Origin: Cephalotrichum gorgonifer
Taxonomy: Eukaryota; Ascomycota; Sordariomycetes; Microascales; Microascaceae
Direction: 5' to 3'
Assembly: GCA_900312665.1 (NCBI GenBank)
Contig: ONZQ02000007.1
Location: 792,102 to 856,101, forward strand
DNA: 64,000 nucleotides
Below are positions 1-11,869 of the stretch, in pieces (position 1 is the stretch's first letter; each line of letters opens with the position of its first letter). Made by a program: the position numbers and the translations under genes. Under the pieces are notes generated by a model. The model saw only the letters and a list, made by a program, of their open reading frames with translations, was not told the DNA's origin and did no database searches.

Positions 1-37
1 CGCGTAAACAAGTCGGCAAAAGGAGAGAGGCACGAAA

Positions 38-734
38 TTAACAGTCGTCTATGAGTGGCGGCACGGGGTCGACCGGGGTGGTGCATGGGCATGCCTCATT
101 TGCCCTTGCCCGTCTTCCCCCGCTCATCTCTTGGCCCACACACCAAAGCTTTTGGGTGCTAGATCCAGCCTGGCCATCCCATTGTTTTGAAATGACCTCG
201 AGCTCGCCACGGTGTAGACACAGACACTGCCATGCAAGGCAAGAATGGGGCAGCTGAAAGGGGGCAAATGGAATGATGGAAATAGAAAAATCGCAAGAGA
301 CAAGACAAAAAAGCAAACGCGTTGACTGACCTGATCACCGCTGGCCACAACTGCGGTCGGGCGAGGGAGCCCAGCCGCCGTGTTGCCGCTCTTCTTAGGC
401 CTGGATGAAATCGCATGGTTAGCACATTGCCGGCACACGATAATCAATTGTCATTAGATGCGTGGGGGGGGGGGGGGGCATCTCGTCAAGCCCGAGATGG
501 TGCAAGTCGCTGATGAAAATTGGGTGGCATCCGAGGGGAGAGTCGCCACCGACCCATTGTCGAGGTCGTATCGAGTCCCGAGTCCCGAGTCTCAATAGTC
601 CCATTCCATTCGTGGAGAATGAGAAGGAAGACCAAAGACGTGTGTTGCACCCCAAAAACATCATAGCGAGGCGAGTAGAAGTCTCCCACAAAAAGCAGCG
701 AAAACAAAAAAAGAGGGGGACATAAAAAAAAAAC
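38..734 (-). other. Possible spliced 3' extension of the 735-3281 gene, or its 3' UTR
   Basis: Reading the minus strand beyond the stop at 735, a donor GTAAGT overlaps the stop codon. A branch-like GCTAAC followed by TTTCATCCAG sits near 400-420. The following stretch continues the frame as SPKKSGNTAAG... to ...ASGDQ and ends at CAG|GTCAGT near 330. From there an acceptor such as CCCTTTCAG near 256 would open a last frame ending at the stop at 38. The first extra exon is well supported by phase and consensus. The last exon is Cys/Trp-rich and less convincing. A run of 15 G lies at 464-478. Confidence 0.4.
464..478 (+). repeat. Homopolymer run of 15 G
   Basis: An uninterrupted G tract on the plus strand (C tract on the sense strand of the neighbouring gene). 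It sits inside the putative terminal intron or 3' UTR of that gene. Such tracts are length-unstable and error-prone in sequencing. Confidence 0.95.
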
Positions 735-3281
735 TTACGATGTCTTCACTCTGGGCCCTACCCTCTGCCGCTTTGAAGGAGGCGGCAGTACGGGCGTGCT
801 GGCTCTGGTCGCTGCTTCGGACGGCGCGCCACTCCTGAATACGGACGCCGTGGGCGATGTCGTTCCCTCGGTCTCCTCGTGAACCCTCTTCACCGCCGAG
901 CGAGTCGACCGAGGAGCAAACCCGGCGAGGGCAGGGGGCGTGGCCGCGGCGCCGGCCCTGCTCGCGTTACGCGTCTTCCTCCCCGTGGCGGGCGTCTCCG
1001 AGCGCGCTCTGGTTTCGCTGACGTCCGCGACGTCCTGGGGTTTGGCGGGGGCGCCCTCCGCATTGATTTCCGAGGCTCTCGAGGCTCGCTTCTTCGGATC
1101 GCCATTTGGCGTGTCAGACTGAGATTGTTGCTGTAGCGCGGTGCGAAGGCCAGAGGTCTTCACCGGCAGGTTGGGGAACAAAGGGGTGACGATGCCAGGC
1201 ATGTCACGGGAAATGATGCGCGTGCCAATTTCATCAGGACCCGCGTTGTCACGAGAGTCTAGGTTGTTAAGTTGGTCCGGGTCGGTTGAGATTGGCGGCG
1301 AGACAGAGGTTGAGGATGACGAGAGCGTGTCCCGGTTCTTAGTGCCAGCGGATCCTCCTGCGCGACCTGCACTTGCAGGGTTGGTGCCAGAAGTGGAAGT
1401 GGAGGTGGAACCAGTGGTCGCGGGTGATTTGCGCTGCTGGGCCACCGCAGTTCTGCCGCGCCCGGCGATTGGTTGGGTGTCGACTGGTGGTGCACCCGAC
1501 ACAGACACATCATCCTCGCCCCCTGCTGCTGATGCTGCTGCTGGCGTAGTCATCCCTGTGCTGCTGCCCACCTTGCCGCCCGCCTTGGCAGGCCTTCCTT
1601 TTCCGCTGGCGGCGCTGCCTGAGCCCTTTTGATTTCGTGGCTGGGGTTTATTTTCTTGGCCCTTTGCCGGGAAGGACGACGGCTGGGCAAGCTTGAGCTT
1701 GATTTGGGTTTTGGGTCGATGAGCGTCTCCATTCGGCTTCGCGACAATGTTGAGGTCAAGGCTAGACACGCCGGCTTGGCTGGGCGTGTCAAATGAAATG
1801 GCCGACGAGAGAGACGAGTCGCTACCCAAGGAGTCGCTGCGGCCTCTCCTTCGCGTAGGCGTCGCCGGCACTTTTGCTGTCGCGTCCGCATTTGAGTTGG
1901 CACCTCCGACGAGGGCGGTGACCCCTGCTTCCTTACGTAGAAGGCGAGAGAAGGAAGGCGAGTCGGTATGCGTAGTCTTTTGCTTCTTCTGTGCTCGCGT
2001 GCCATCACCGACGTCGGTCCTGAGGAGGTCACCGTAGGGCGCGGGAACGGGCTTCTCGGGAATGCCGGTAAGATCCCAGTGTCCGTAGGCTACATTATTC
2101 CTGGCGCCCCTCCGCTTCCTCTCCGAGATGAGGGCTGTGAACTGGTTCAGGGTGTCAGCGTCGGCACGCTGGAGGAATACCGCCTCGAACATGGCCGTTA
2201 TGCGGGGGTTGGTGCTGTTCTCGTCGTAGACCGTACGCAGGGCGTAGGCCGTTGGATATCGGTGATACTTGAGGGCACTCTCCACCGCTTCGTCGACTAC
2301 TTTGCCGACGAGCCTTCGCCTCTTCGCGGCCGAGTCCCCAGACGCATCGTCGCTTGCTGATGCGGAGACTGATGGTTCCACCCCGCCGGGGCTGGGCTCG
2401 GAGACGGGAGCGGGGGCAGGGGCAGGAGCGGGGAGTGACTGGCGTCCGGCCGAAGCCCTCGTGAGGCTCCTGCGCGTGGCGGGCGAACGGGTCGCTGCCG
2501 TCGTCCGCTTCGTCGTGCTCACCTTCACCTGGGGTTGATAATCATCGTCGAGGTCCTTCATCGTGAGGGAGCGACGGGCCCGAGGTTCGGGGGGTGGCGG
2601 TGCCAAATCGGGCAGGAACACCGAGGAGCCGTCCTTCTCTATCGAGTCACGCAAATTTGCCTTGGAGGCGGACTTGCGCGACGATGGTAATGATAGCGGT
2701 GATGTGGTGGAGGATAAAAAGAGACGCTTGTGTGGTGACCGTTGCGTGGGCGAGAGAGAAATAGAAGGAGGGGAGGAGGCGGAGGAAGGAGGAGGCGAGG
2801 GTGAATTTGTGGGCGACGGTTTGGAACTGGTGCCGTTGTTGCCTTGTTGTTGGACGCGGTTGGGTTTCCGAGAATGTGTCGCGCTGCTGCTGGTGCTGCT
2901 GTGGGCCACGGGGACTTCGGCGGCATTTTTCTTACTGGAGCCAGACCCCGACGGCCTCAATATGATTTTTCGCACGGGGCCGTTATTCTCGGGGGTTGCG
3001 GCGGCGTTCTTCTTCGCAGCGGCCGATCCTTTCGGAAGGGTCCCCAGCGGCTGCATGTTCTCGAGCACGCCGTACCGCATCATCCCAGCCTGCTCAAAGG
3101 TTGCCTTCTGCTGAACCGCCGGCTCCATCCATTTGCGCATGAAGGCTCTCGACGCCTCGTTCCCAGAGTTCTTGTTCGTCTCGAGAGGGCCTGCTCCTCC
3201 TCCTCCTCCTCCTGCTTGTGCTGCCTGCCCCTGTGCTGGACTCGAATATCGCGAGCGCGTCGCTCTCGTGTTGGAAGCCAT
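735..3281 (-). CDS. Large low-complexity conserved ascomycete protein, function unknown
   Basis: An 848-residue open frame. The N-terminus (roughly residues 45-85) has a compact non-repetitive block with MRKWMEP, MMRYGV and LGTLPK. A second block near residues 325-425 is also non-repetitive and predicted helical (KVVDEAVESALKYHRYPTAY, then ITAMFEAVFLQRAD and a GHWDL motif). The rest is Ser/Ala/Pro/Thr-rich and probably disordered, with basic patches (KRRRL, KKQKTT, PSKRQRV) that suggest a nuclear protein. I do not recognise a named family and assign no function. The printed stop TAA lies inside a perfect donor, TC|GTAAGT. A downstream acceptor (TTTCATCCAG after GCTAAC, near 401) would continue the protein with a phase-matched exon of about 70 nt ending in CAG|GTCAGT near 330, and perhaps a last exon down to 38. 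The true C-terminus is therefore uncertain. Confidence 0.75.
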   Translation of the reverse strand: MASNTRATRSRYSSPAQGQAAQAGGGGGGAGPLETNKNSGNEASRAFMRKWMEPAVQQKATFEQAGMMRYGVLENMQPLGTLPKGSAAAKKNAAATPENNGPVRKIILRPSGSGSSKKNAAEVPVAHSSTSSSATHSRKPNRVQQQGNNGTSSKPSPTNSPSPPPSSASSPPSISLSPTQRSPHKRLFLSSTTSPLSLPSSRKSASKANLRDSIEKDGSSVFLPDLAPPPPEPRARRSLTMKDLDDDYQPQVKVSTTKRTTAATRSPATRRSLTRASAGRQSLPAPAPAPAPVSEPSPGGVEPSVSASASDDASGDSAAKRRRLVGKVVDEAVESALKYHRYPTAYALRTVYDENSTNPRITAMFEAVFLQRADADTLNQFTALISERKRRGARNNVAYGHWDLTGIPEKPVPAPYGDLLRTDVGDGTRAQKKQKTTHTDSPSFSRLLRKEAGVTALVGGANSNADATAKVPATPTRRRGRSDSLGSDSSLSSAISFDTPSQAGVSSLDLNIVAKPNGDAHRPKTQIKLKLAQPSSFPAKGQENKPQPRNQKGSGSAASGKGRPAKAGGKVGSSTGMTTPAAASAAGGEDDVSVSGAPPVDTQPIAGRGRTAVAQQRKSPATTGSTSTSTSGTNPASAGRAGGSAGTKNRDTLSSSSTSVSPPISTDPDQLNNLDSRDNAGPDEIGTRIISRDMPGIVTPLFPNLPVKTSGLRTALQQQSQSDTPNGDPKKRASRASEINAEGAPAKPQDVADVSETRARSETPATGRKTRNASRAGAAATPPALAGFAPRSTRSAVKRVHEETEGTTSPTASVFRSGAPSEAATRASTPVLPPPSKRQRVGPRVKTS

Positions 3282-5389
3282 CGTGACCTTATCTCCCCTT
3301 GCCTCCCCCCTGATTCCGACCGAGAGAGGTCGAATCCCAAAAGACAGCGCGAAAAGCAGAAATCCCCCCGGCCTCGTAATAGCTCGGATGTATCGAGACT
3401 TGGCCGATCGTGAAACGCGCCCGAGGGGGGGAGCCCCGGTCGGGGTCAGGTGAAAAGTGGCCGAGGGTTCTCTCCTATTTCTGCCTGCGCGCGACTCTGG
3501 TCAGCACCGTGTTCGGTCGCGTCTGTTCAGGGGTAAGAATAGAAAGTTACCTAGCGATGAAATAACGGCAGGCGTGATCGATCCCTCTAGTTTCCTATCC
3601 TCGGCATTCTTTTTATCGCGTTTAGTCGCTCTCCCCTTTGCGCGTAAATGGTGGTGGTGGTGGGTGCGCAAGATGGGAAGCTCGGCGTTGTCGGCGTGGG
3701 TGTGGTAGGCAATGGACTTGGGCGCGGGTTGGCGGAGGTTTTTTTTTCCCACCCAGACACGGCCCGCCCGCCCCCCCAGACAGACTCTCTCTCGCCCACT
3801 CCCACACAACTAATTGGTGTCTGACAAGGGGTATCCTCACTGGGTCGAGGGCCTGTTCCGACACCACCTGTCCATTCCATTCCCCTTTCTACCTTTTTCA
3901 CACCATCCGATGGGTTTGAATCCTGCTAGAGATCAACTTGGCCTTGTATTTATTATATCTAAAAGACACTCGCCACATATCGTCCCTCTATCTCGCAGAC
4001 AGACCCTGTTCATTTGGGACTCTCAGCGAACCCCTTAAAACTACCCCTGAATTCTTTTCTGGCCATGTCTTCTGGACGCCAGCGTCTGCGCTCTGTCTCC
4101 ATTCCACCGTGAGAGCCCCTTCTTCCTTCTTCCCTTTGTCTCTGTAAGGGCTCGAGAAGCTCGCACTGGCCGGCTAGCCCTGCATATCGCCATATTCCGG
4201 CCGACCTCTGTACTTCCTGCACGGTGGTGCTCTAGGCAATGATTTCCATCCCGCACACCAGATCAAGCTGTGGCCACGGAGGCATGAATACGCGTAGATG
4301 GATGCGAACGGGCAATTCAAGCGCTTACACAGCCCGTCTGCCACGCTACCCGACAAGTAAGTGTGATACTGGTATGTAGCCTCAGCTAGGAGAGTCCCCA
4401 AGGGATCCCCTCAGCGGGGACAGGCTTCGGAGTCAGAGATGATCGGAGGCAGTATCTCAGGATAACCCGATAGAAAAAGCAATAGCTTCACTTTGCCTCA
4501 CAAACCTAAGTGATGTGGTAGGATTGCCCGCACAACCCTAAGCTGATGACGACCTCCCCCAACCAGCCGTCCCTGACATTAAACTGATTCATCCTAACCT
4601 ACCCAGTGCGTATTTCCGGTACACCCCGCTGCTCGAGTTGGCGACTCGTCTCCCTCGCTGTAGGACCACTCACTCCAAGGAGGGATGATGGCATATCCTG
4701 GCCTCGCAGTGTCAGTTAATCTCTTCATTTTTCCAAGGAAGCAGCCAAGTTCATGATCGGACCGGAGGGCGTCGTGTCAGCAGGGGGCTGTGCAGCCCAA
4801 CTACGACACGACCCCCGCGTTCAACCCGCAGCTATGTGCTGCCCGCCTTCTGGCTTCCAGTGCATCCTTACCGCCGCCTATACATGCCGTTGATTCTCCT
4901 GATGGGGACATATTCTCACCGACACACCGAGAGCTCCATCTTTGAGAGTGAGGCGAGGAAGTTTCTTCCCTTTTGTTTGGTTCTTGTTCCATCCCTTGAG
5001 CGTGTATTTTGTTGCTGAGTATAGGAGTAGGGGGTATGCACAAGCTATCCTATTCCCAAGTGAAAACCGCTTCATGGCCTTTGATAGAGGACTTACTAGG
5101 CCGGCAATAAGTTGCCAGCTTGTTCTTCACATGATTCCACACGTACACATGTCCCTCAGAATGCCACCCGCATACCATCCCACCCATAATCTCTAGAGAG
5201 ATGTATAGAGAAAGAGCCCTTGTTCAGACCCTGCGCCGAAGAGGCTCAAACTCAAACGTCGCGGGAACCGGTTGAAGCCATTTCATTTCCCGTGCTAGAC
5301 GCAAGGCACATTCCAACTCGGCCATCCCATCCTCTATACCATAGCCGTAAGTGCTATCGCCGGCCCCCAACATCCCATCAGTGTCCCAG
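3282..5389. other. Intergenic, no gene seen
   Basis: The 5' flank of the 735-3281 gene and the 3' flank of the PA2G4-like gene. Frames here are short and of biased composition on both strands. Pyrimidine-rich tracts near 3740-3900 fit promoter or 5' UTR DNA. I see no coherent protein, RNA gene or repeat. Confidence 0.5.
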
Positions 5390-7093
5390 TTACTCTTCGT
5401 CGCTGGACTCCTCCTCCTCCTCCCCCGCGGCAGCCTTCTTGGCGGGCTTCTTCTTCTTCTTCGCCTTGCTCTTCTTCTTTCCGACATTGCGAGCCAGAGG
5501 CTGCTCCAGGATGGCCAGAACCTCCTCGTCGGTAATCTTGTTCTCTGTCTGGTACTTGCTAAGATCAAGCGGCTCGGGGCCACCAAGCTTGGTGATACCG
5601 TTCTTGGTAATCGCTAGAAACAGAGGTTAGCTCACTGGCTTGTAACACCCATTGCCCAGGCACTCCGTGCCACGGAGATTGTGAGAAACGAGACAAAAAA
5701 ACGGTTTGCTCTTACCAATGGTGGTTAGCAGCCGGGCGACCTCGGCGCCGTCCTTGTCGCCGACGAGCTCGTACTGGCGGAAGACGTTGCCACGAACACA
5801 CTCGACGACACCGGACTTGGCATCGCGCTCGTCCTCGAGCTGCCTCAGGCTGAAGGGGAAGGTACCGAACTTCTTGACCACCTCGGACAAGATCTTGCGC
5901 GAGGTAGGACGCTTGAGACCATAAGTCTGAAGAGTACGGCGGTGGAGGGTAGAACGACCCTCCACACTCTTCGACTTACCAGTGCCCAGGCTGACACCGG
6001 TCTCCACGCCCCAAACCTCGCCGACCGCGGGGACACCCTCTCCCTTGGTTCCCTCCGATGGGAGCAGAACAATCTTCTTGGGGCCCTCAATCTCGTTGCG
6101 CTCAAACTGCCACGAGGTGGTACCCTCGACAAGGTTGCAGTTGTAGCTCTTGGCAACCGTCTCGAGGAGGCTCGTGATCTTGTGCTGGCTCGGGGGCTTC
6201 GCAGCCGCGGCCTTGGCCTTCTCCTCGTCAGTTCCGCTGGCGAGTAAGCCGGGAGGAAGAATCAGGCGCAGGAGCAACTCGTTGACGTAGTGGGTCGCGA
6301 GGATGAGGTCGGCCTCACGGCCAGTAACTACCTCGTCGGTCTTGCCGACCAGGATGGTGTCGCAGACAATGGACCCGAAGCCATCGATCTGGGCGCCGAG
6401 TTGAATCTTGACGGGCTCGCCCTCTTTCAGCTCGACGGCGGCCTCGGCCTCATCGGTCTTCAGCGGGGTGTAGGGAGTAATGTAGGACTTGGGGGAGACA
6501 GTGCAAGGGTGCGAGAATCCTAGGAGGCCATGTCAGTAACACGCCCCCTCGCTCAGAAGTCATGCCAGGACAAGTCTGGCACAAGAACTCGGTTCTTCGA
6601 TTTCCAGGAACGAACCCTTAGTAACCTTCTTGCCGCGGTAAACCTTGGCAACCTCCTCCTCGATCAGCTTGTCGCCCTGCTCACAGATCTCGACGATCTT
6701 GGCGCCAGGAACGCATAGCTTCTTGACGGCAGCTAGCACATTCTGGGAGATTTCGGCGGCAGTCTTGTACTTCGTAAGAGTATCGGGGTTGTTGAGGGAG
6801 TAGTCTGCATAGTTGAAGAGGATAGTCAGTTAAACTACTCGTAGATCCGCGCCGCGTCGTGGGACATGGGCAGCAAGCTCAAACGGAAAGCTCTTCGCAA
6901 CAGGAAGGTGGGGTGAGGCGGGGTAGATGTAGATGAGTGGAGGGGCAGACATGGTACGAGGAAGCAGAAGAAAACTGGGACGCGCGAAGCTGCAAAGGAT
7001 CAAGACGCGCTTGTGAAAAGAAAAAGAAGAAACGAGTTTTTGGAGGGGCGATCAGGAGGACGTGCACGCACCGATATCCTTCGCGTCCGACAT
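5390..7093 (-). CDS. PA2G4/Ebp1 family protein (methionine-aminopeptidase fold)
   Basis: Four exons on the minus strand: 7093-7072, 6804-6616, 6519-5716 and 5613-5390. They join in phase to 412 residues, close to the ~394 aa of human PA2G4. The start reads MSDAKDI then DYSLNNPDTLTKYKTA, typical of the family. The core follows a type II methionine aminopeptidase fold (VPGAKIVEICEQGDKLI, FGSIVCDT, YGLKRPTSR), and the tail is Lys-rich (GKKKSKAKKKKK) ending in an acidic EEEEESSDEE. Family members are catalytically inactive, bind structured RNA and pre-60S ribosomes, and act in nucleolus and cytoplasm; the basic-acidic tail agrees with that. Introns have good donors (GTGCGT, GTTCGT, GTAAGA) and AG acceptors. 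The 22-nt first exon is very short, which is why the start is easily missed. The alternative, a true aminopeptidase Map2, is less likely from the tail and N-terminus. Confidence 0.9.
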
Positions 7094-9572
7094 TTTGGCT
7101 GGTTGATGATGGGTTCGACGGGGAGCCTAGGTTGGGTTTGGTGCGGGGCAGATCTGGAATTTGCACGAGGAGCTGGACGAATGCAGCTTCACGTCTTGCG
7201 TAGTTGGTATTTTATAAAGGAAAACGGGGGGGGGGTCAAGGGACAGTGACCTGCGCAAAACACTGGCTCTAGTCCTGGAGGGAAGAAGGAAGGAATGGGG
7301 TGAGGGGTGCACGAGACAAGACTACCAAAGCAGGTGGAATATCGTGTGGTGACGTTCCTGACTTTGCGACGAAGGCGGGGAAGGAGGGGCTCTCTCGAAT
7401 TATGCCCTCACCTGTGCGCGTCAGGCGCGGGCGCCCTATTTGCATGTACACATCCTGGTACCTACCGGGTAGCTATGCGTAATAATGCATCATGTTGGTC
7501 ATGGTATGAGGGAAGATTAGTAACGGCTTGCCCCGTTTTCTAGTTTCCGTTTTCCAGGTTGTAATATGAGTAACTCGTGGGTAATACTCGTACGAGTAGT
7601 CGCGCTTGCTTCCAGTTTTGCTAACAGATGGGCAAGCTATCCTTGTACCTCGGCTTGTTTGTGTGTCCGTTTCCCCCTGGGCCAATGAATAACAATTCAG
7701 GGGCGTAAAAGTATTCATATGAGTAGTTCTTCATCGAAGTGGTAGCCGGGGCTGCTAGCCATCGTACTCATACTGAGCAGACAGTATCCACACGAGCTGC
7801 ACGAGATCAGGTCCCATAATAATACAGGTTTTGGAGGGCAGCTTCCTTTTGAGACCTGTTGTGGAGCTGACAATAAACATACTGAGTAGGCCAACTCCAT
7901 CGTCCAGCTTTGCATCACGTGCTAAGTCACGTGGTTGTCCTAGCTTGAAATAGTATTAGTGCCCGGATCTGACACCCTACTCACGACATTACCATGTATC
8001 GATCGAGAGCAGTAGCTTTGCTCCGGTACATTGGTCTTAATGGCAATGGGCTGCAGCGACCATCTTACTGGTAACACTCGTAGGCGGAAATGGTATTGCT
8101 CACATCTTCTTGTGCTTCCAGGGCCTCAACCTGCCCGAATCTACCCCGGCGCCGCTAGCGGCACTCGGGACTTCAGGATCGAGGAGCAGAACCGAGTCGC
8201 GTCTTATCGGAGACGATACCATATCGTCATAGGCGATGCTCCCATTCCTGAGGACGTGCCTACAGGAATACGGTCGTCGCGCCGTTCATTTGTCGGCCAT
8301 GAGAACAAAGTAAGATCCTCATCAAAGTCAGGTTGAGCAACTTCGTATTCTCATCCTTAAGGCGATGTTATTAGTAGTAGGTCCTGCACTCTCACGCGGG
8401 GATATGTATGGATGACAGGATCGTTCTAGACGTGGCTCATGAGTAGTTGTTATGCCCCAGGGTCTTGTTTGGATATTTATCTATACCCTCTATGCTGCTG
8501 TCTGCGAGCAGGCGCAACAGCTCTCCGTCTTCCTCACGCTTGAAGGTATTTGTATCCCCTACCGCAGATGGCAAATATGAAACACACGACTCTTCTCCCC
8601 GCCTTCTTGGCTCGAATAGAGTCAAGGGCACAAGCACAGACTGACGGCGACGACGATAACGGTAACGACGGTGTCCAGCGGGGTGTGGATGCCGTGGTCG
8701 CATGGGGAGCAGTTACAGAGTTGGCGCTACTCGTCTTCCTTTGAATCGCCTAGACTAATTCGTCAAGGAGGAGTATATAAACGTCAATAAATAGGCAGCT
8801 CCTCTTTTGTCTGCCTTGCGCAAGCAATACCACCTCGGCAGGCTATTCTGAAAAGGACGTGTTACTGAGTGCGAAGGGAAAGAAATGTGTCGCGACCGGC
8901 CTTGAAGTACTCAGGACATGGTGATATTGATGACGGGAAGAGTAACCAGTGACTCCACGGTCCAGCACTTTAAGAAGGGGGGGGAAAATACAGGATTAAG
9001 TTATAAGAATGGACCGGGGAGATGTTGTGCAGACTATAGTAGAAGATCTCGTCCATGGTGTGGTAAATGAGTCTTTCTTAGATGTGAGGTCAAGGCAAGT
9101 GAGGAGAATCGATGCTTATATAATGCGCCTCACAGGTTCGAATCACGCCAAGGGTATAGGTACCTCAGTTTTCACAGTGTCTCCGCTTCGATAGTAAGGT
9201 CAGGGGGTGATCGGCATGTACCGATACCTTAAATTTCTTCACGTCCTACCTCCGCCACGCTGTGTTGTCAGAGCGAGACGCTTCAACGCGATTCGCAGTT
9301 TCGCCCACATTCGCATCAGCCTCATTGGAAATGTAATTTTTGGAAGCTACATGCTAGGTCTTGAGCGTATATCCATTGCCTCCGACCACCATTCTCAACA
9401 CACCTATCAACCAATCGCTTCCAACCCCGAACTCTGTCTGAGAGAGCACGCCCTCTACTAGAGCCGCCATCCTCCCCCGTCCTCCGCCTCGCGCATTCAT
9501 TTCATTTTTCGAGGCGACCCAGCTCGTGGGCGTCGCAACACCGCGGCGAGTCCGCAATCAAATCTAACCGCC
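7094..9572. other. Intergenic, about 2.5 kb, no gene seen
   Basis: The shared upstream flank of the divergent PA2G4-like and Snf5 genes. It is AT-richer than the genes and contains several copies of the word TACTCGTA or its complement (for example around 7570-7605). Short frames on both strands lack coherent sequence. A TTCGAATC near 9140 resembles a tRNA B box but no tRNA can be folded around it. Confidence 0.5.
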
Positions 9573-11869
9573 ATGGCAGAAGAACCCTCGACCTCCACGC
9601 CGACGACCACGTCGACCCCGACCGTGACGGCCCCCGCCGCTGCCGCCTCCGCCTCCGCCTCCGCGCCAGCGACAGATGCGTCCCCCGCCACGGCCGGCTC
9701 CGACAACGCCGACGGGGAAGGATCGCGCGAGGATGGGACGACATCCATCCCCGTTCGGACAAAGGAGTCGTTCCAGAAAATCCTCCTGGAGCGCTACATA
9801 GCGCGCGATGCCGCCGCCGCCGCGGGACTCTACGAGGCGAACGTGGACGTCAAGGCGGATACCGCATACAAGCTAGAGCGGACAAAGGAGTTCGCTCGCG
9901 TCCGGACGGAGTATCGCCCGTTCTTCCCGCCCTCCAAGCTATACGGCGAAGGATACCAAGGGTTTGGCAACGGCTTCACCGAGAACAACAATCACTCGTG
10001 CATCCTATATCCCGTCCAGAAGCCCCGCCCCGAGAGGAGAACCGTCCAGCCGCTGCGATGGAAGAAGAAGGACATGGCGAAGCAGGCCGAGGAGTACGAG
10101 GAGCTCGTGCCCTTGCGGATAGACGTCGACTGGGACAAGATCAAGTTGCGCGATACCTTCACGTGGAACTTGCACGAGCGTATTGTTCCCGTTGAGCTCT
10201 TCGCCGCTCAGCTCGTTGAGGACCTGTCTATCAAGCCCCCCGCGTCCCAGGCCGTGTTCGACCAGATTGTCCACCAGATGCGCGAGCAGCTAGCAGACTA
10301 CTACCCATTCACCTATTCCGAAGACGACGCTCTCGACCCAGAACTGCCGTACTCGGCGTACAAGAACGACGAGATGCGCATGCTAATCAAGCTAAACATC
10401 ACCATCGGCCAACACACGCTGGTCGACCAGTTCGAGTGGGACCTGAACAACCAGCTCAACTCGCCCGAGGAGTTTGCGCTCAGCATGGCCCGCGACCTGT
10501 CCCTCTCGGGCGAATTCTCGACCGCAATCGCCCACTCCATCCGCGAACAGACCCAGCTCTTCACCCGGAGCCTCTACATCATCTCCCATCCATTCGACGG
10601 CCGCCCCATCGAGGACCCGGACCTGGTCAGCGCGCTACTACCCTCCCCGCTACCGACCGTATTCCGCCCGCAGCAGCAGGCCAAGGAGTACGCACCAGCC
10701 CTCTGGGAGATGACCGAGGCGGACCTAGAGCGGAACGAGACCATCTTCTCGCGCGAGCAGAGGCGGCAGAAGAGGTCCGTCAACCGCCGCGGCGGGCCGC
10801 AGCTCCCCGACCTCAAGGAGCGCCAGCGCACCATCAGGACGATGATCGTGTCGTCCGTCCTCCCCGGCGCCGCCCGCGACATCGAGAACAGCAGACTGTA
10901 CAAGCGCGCGGCGGGCGGGCCGAGGAAGAGGGGAGGCCCCGGCGGAGCGCGGGACGGCGAGCTCTCTGACTCGGACCTGAGCGACGACTCGTCGCCTGAC
11001 TCCCCCGCGCCGTCGTCGGCCCTTGCGCAGGGGACCGCGAGGACGAGGGGCATGCGCGGCGCCGCATCGGTCGCGCAGCAGCGGATGGCGAACCTGGGCA
11101 GGTCCGAGACCCCCGAGGCTAGCATCACGCACCACCACGAGACGCGCACGTCGCGGCGCTTCGGCAGGGACGCCCCCGACGATTCGGACGACCGGCTCAT
11201 CGTCACACTTAGGGTCGGCAGGGAGAAGCTGAGGAGGGTGCTCGCCGAGCCGCGGGGCGTGCGGACGCCCAGCGTATCTCAGAGCCCCGCGCCCTCCCAC
11301 AGGGCGCGGCCCAGCGTAGGCCTCATGGACCCGCCCTCCACGCCCGGCCCCTCCGCGTCGACGCCGGGGTCCCAGGGCCAGGGACCGAAGAACCACAGTA
11401 AAGGGGCGGCGCCGCCACCGCCGTCCGCAGCAGCCCCACGCCCACAACCGTCACCGGTACGCCTCCTTTTCTTTCCTTATTAATCTACCCCTCTACTCCC
11501 CTCTGCTTCCATTACTAACGCGAAGGTGTCTCTCCCATCTAGCCCCCTCCCCCCGACTGGCTCACGAAAGCCCTAGCGGACCTCCAAGCCATCTACACGT
11601 ACGACTCCTTCGAGGGCCTGATGAAGTACTTCCCCATGAACCCGACCACGAACCAGCCCATCCAGGTGCAGGCCGGCCAGGCCCTCCCCGCAGACACCAA
11701 GTACACGTTCCTCCCGCGGGTGAGGTGTAAGGACTGCCCCGGGAAGCTATACACGCCCGGCGCGGACATGACGGCCTCGAACTTTGAGATCCACCTGAAG
11801 AATAACAAGCACCGGGAGAGGGTCAATGCCAGGCATGGGACGGAGACGAGGCCTGCGCATCTGAGGTAG
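9573..11869 (+). CDS. SNF5: Snf5/SMARCB1 subunit of the SWI/SNF chromatin-remodelling complex
   Basis: Two exons, 9573-11456 and 11543-11869, join in phase 0 (CCG|GTACGC ... CCATCTAG) to 736 residues. Residues 1-55 are Ala/Thr/Ser-rich. The SNF5 domain follows as two imperfect repeats: residues about 178-240 (VPLRIDVDWDKIKLRDTF... FAAQLVEDL) and about 270-335 (MLIKLNITIGQHTLVDQFEWDL... ARDLSLSGEFSTAIAHSIREQ). The C-terminal exon reads PPPDWLTKAL, then DSFEGLMKYFPMNP, and ends in a CxxC...HxxxxxH finger (RCKDCPGK ... IHLKNNKHR), the layout of filamentous-fungal Snf5/Sfh1 proteins. The SNF5 repeats mediate binding within the remodeller and to activators in the nucleus. The RSC paralogue Sfh1 is the alternative; the length and C-terminal finger do not separate the two firmly. 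The gene converges on the PUF gene. Confidence 0.9.

Noticed and set aside
9130..9160. tRNA-like B box GGTTCGAATC on the plus strand
   Set aside because: The flanks cannot pair as a T stem, and no A box or anticodon arm precedes it.
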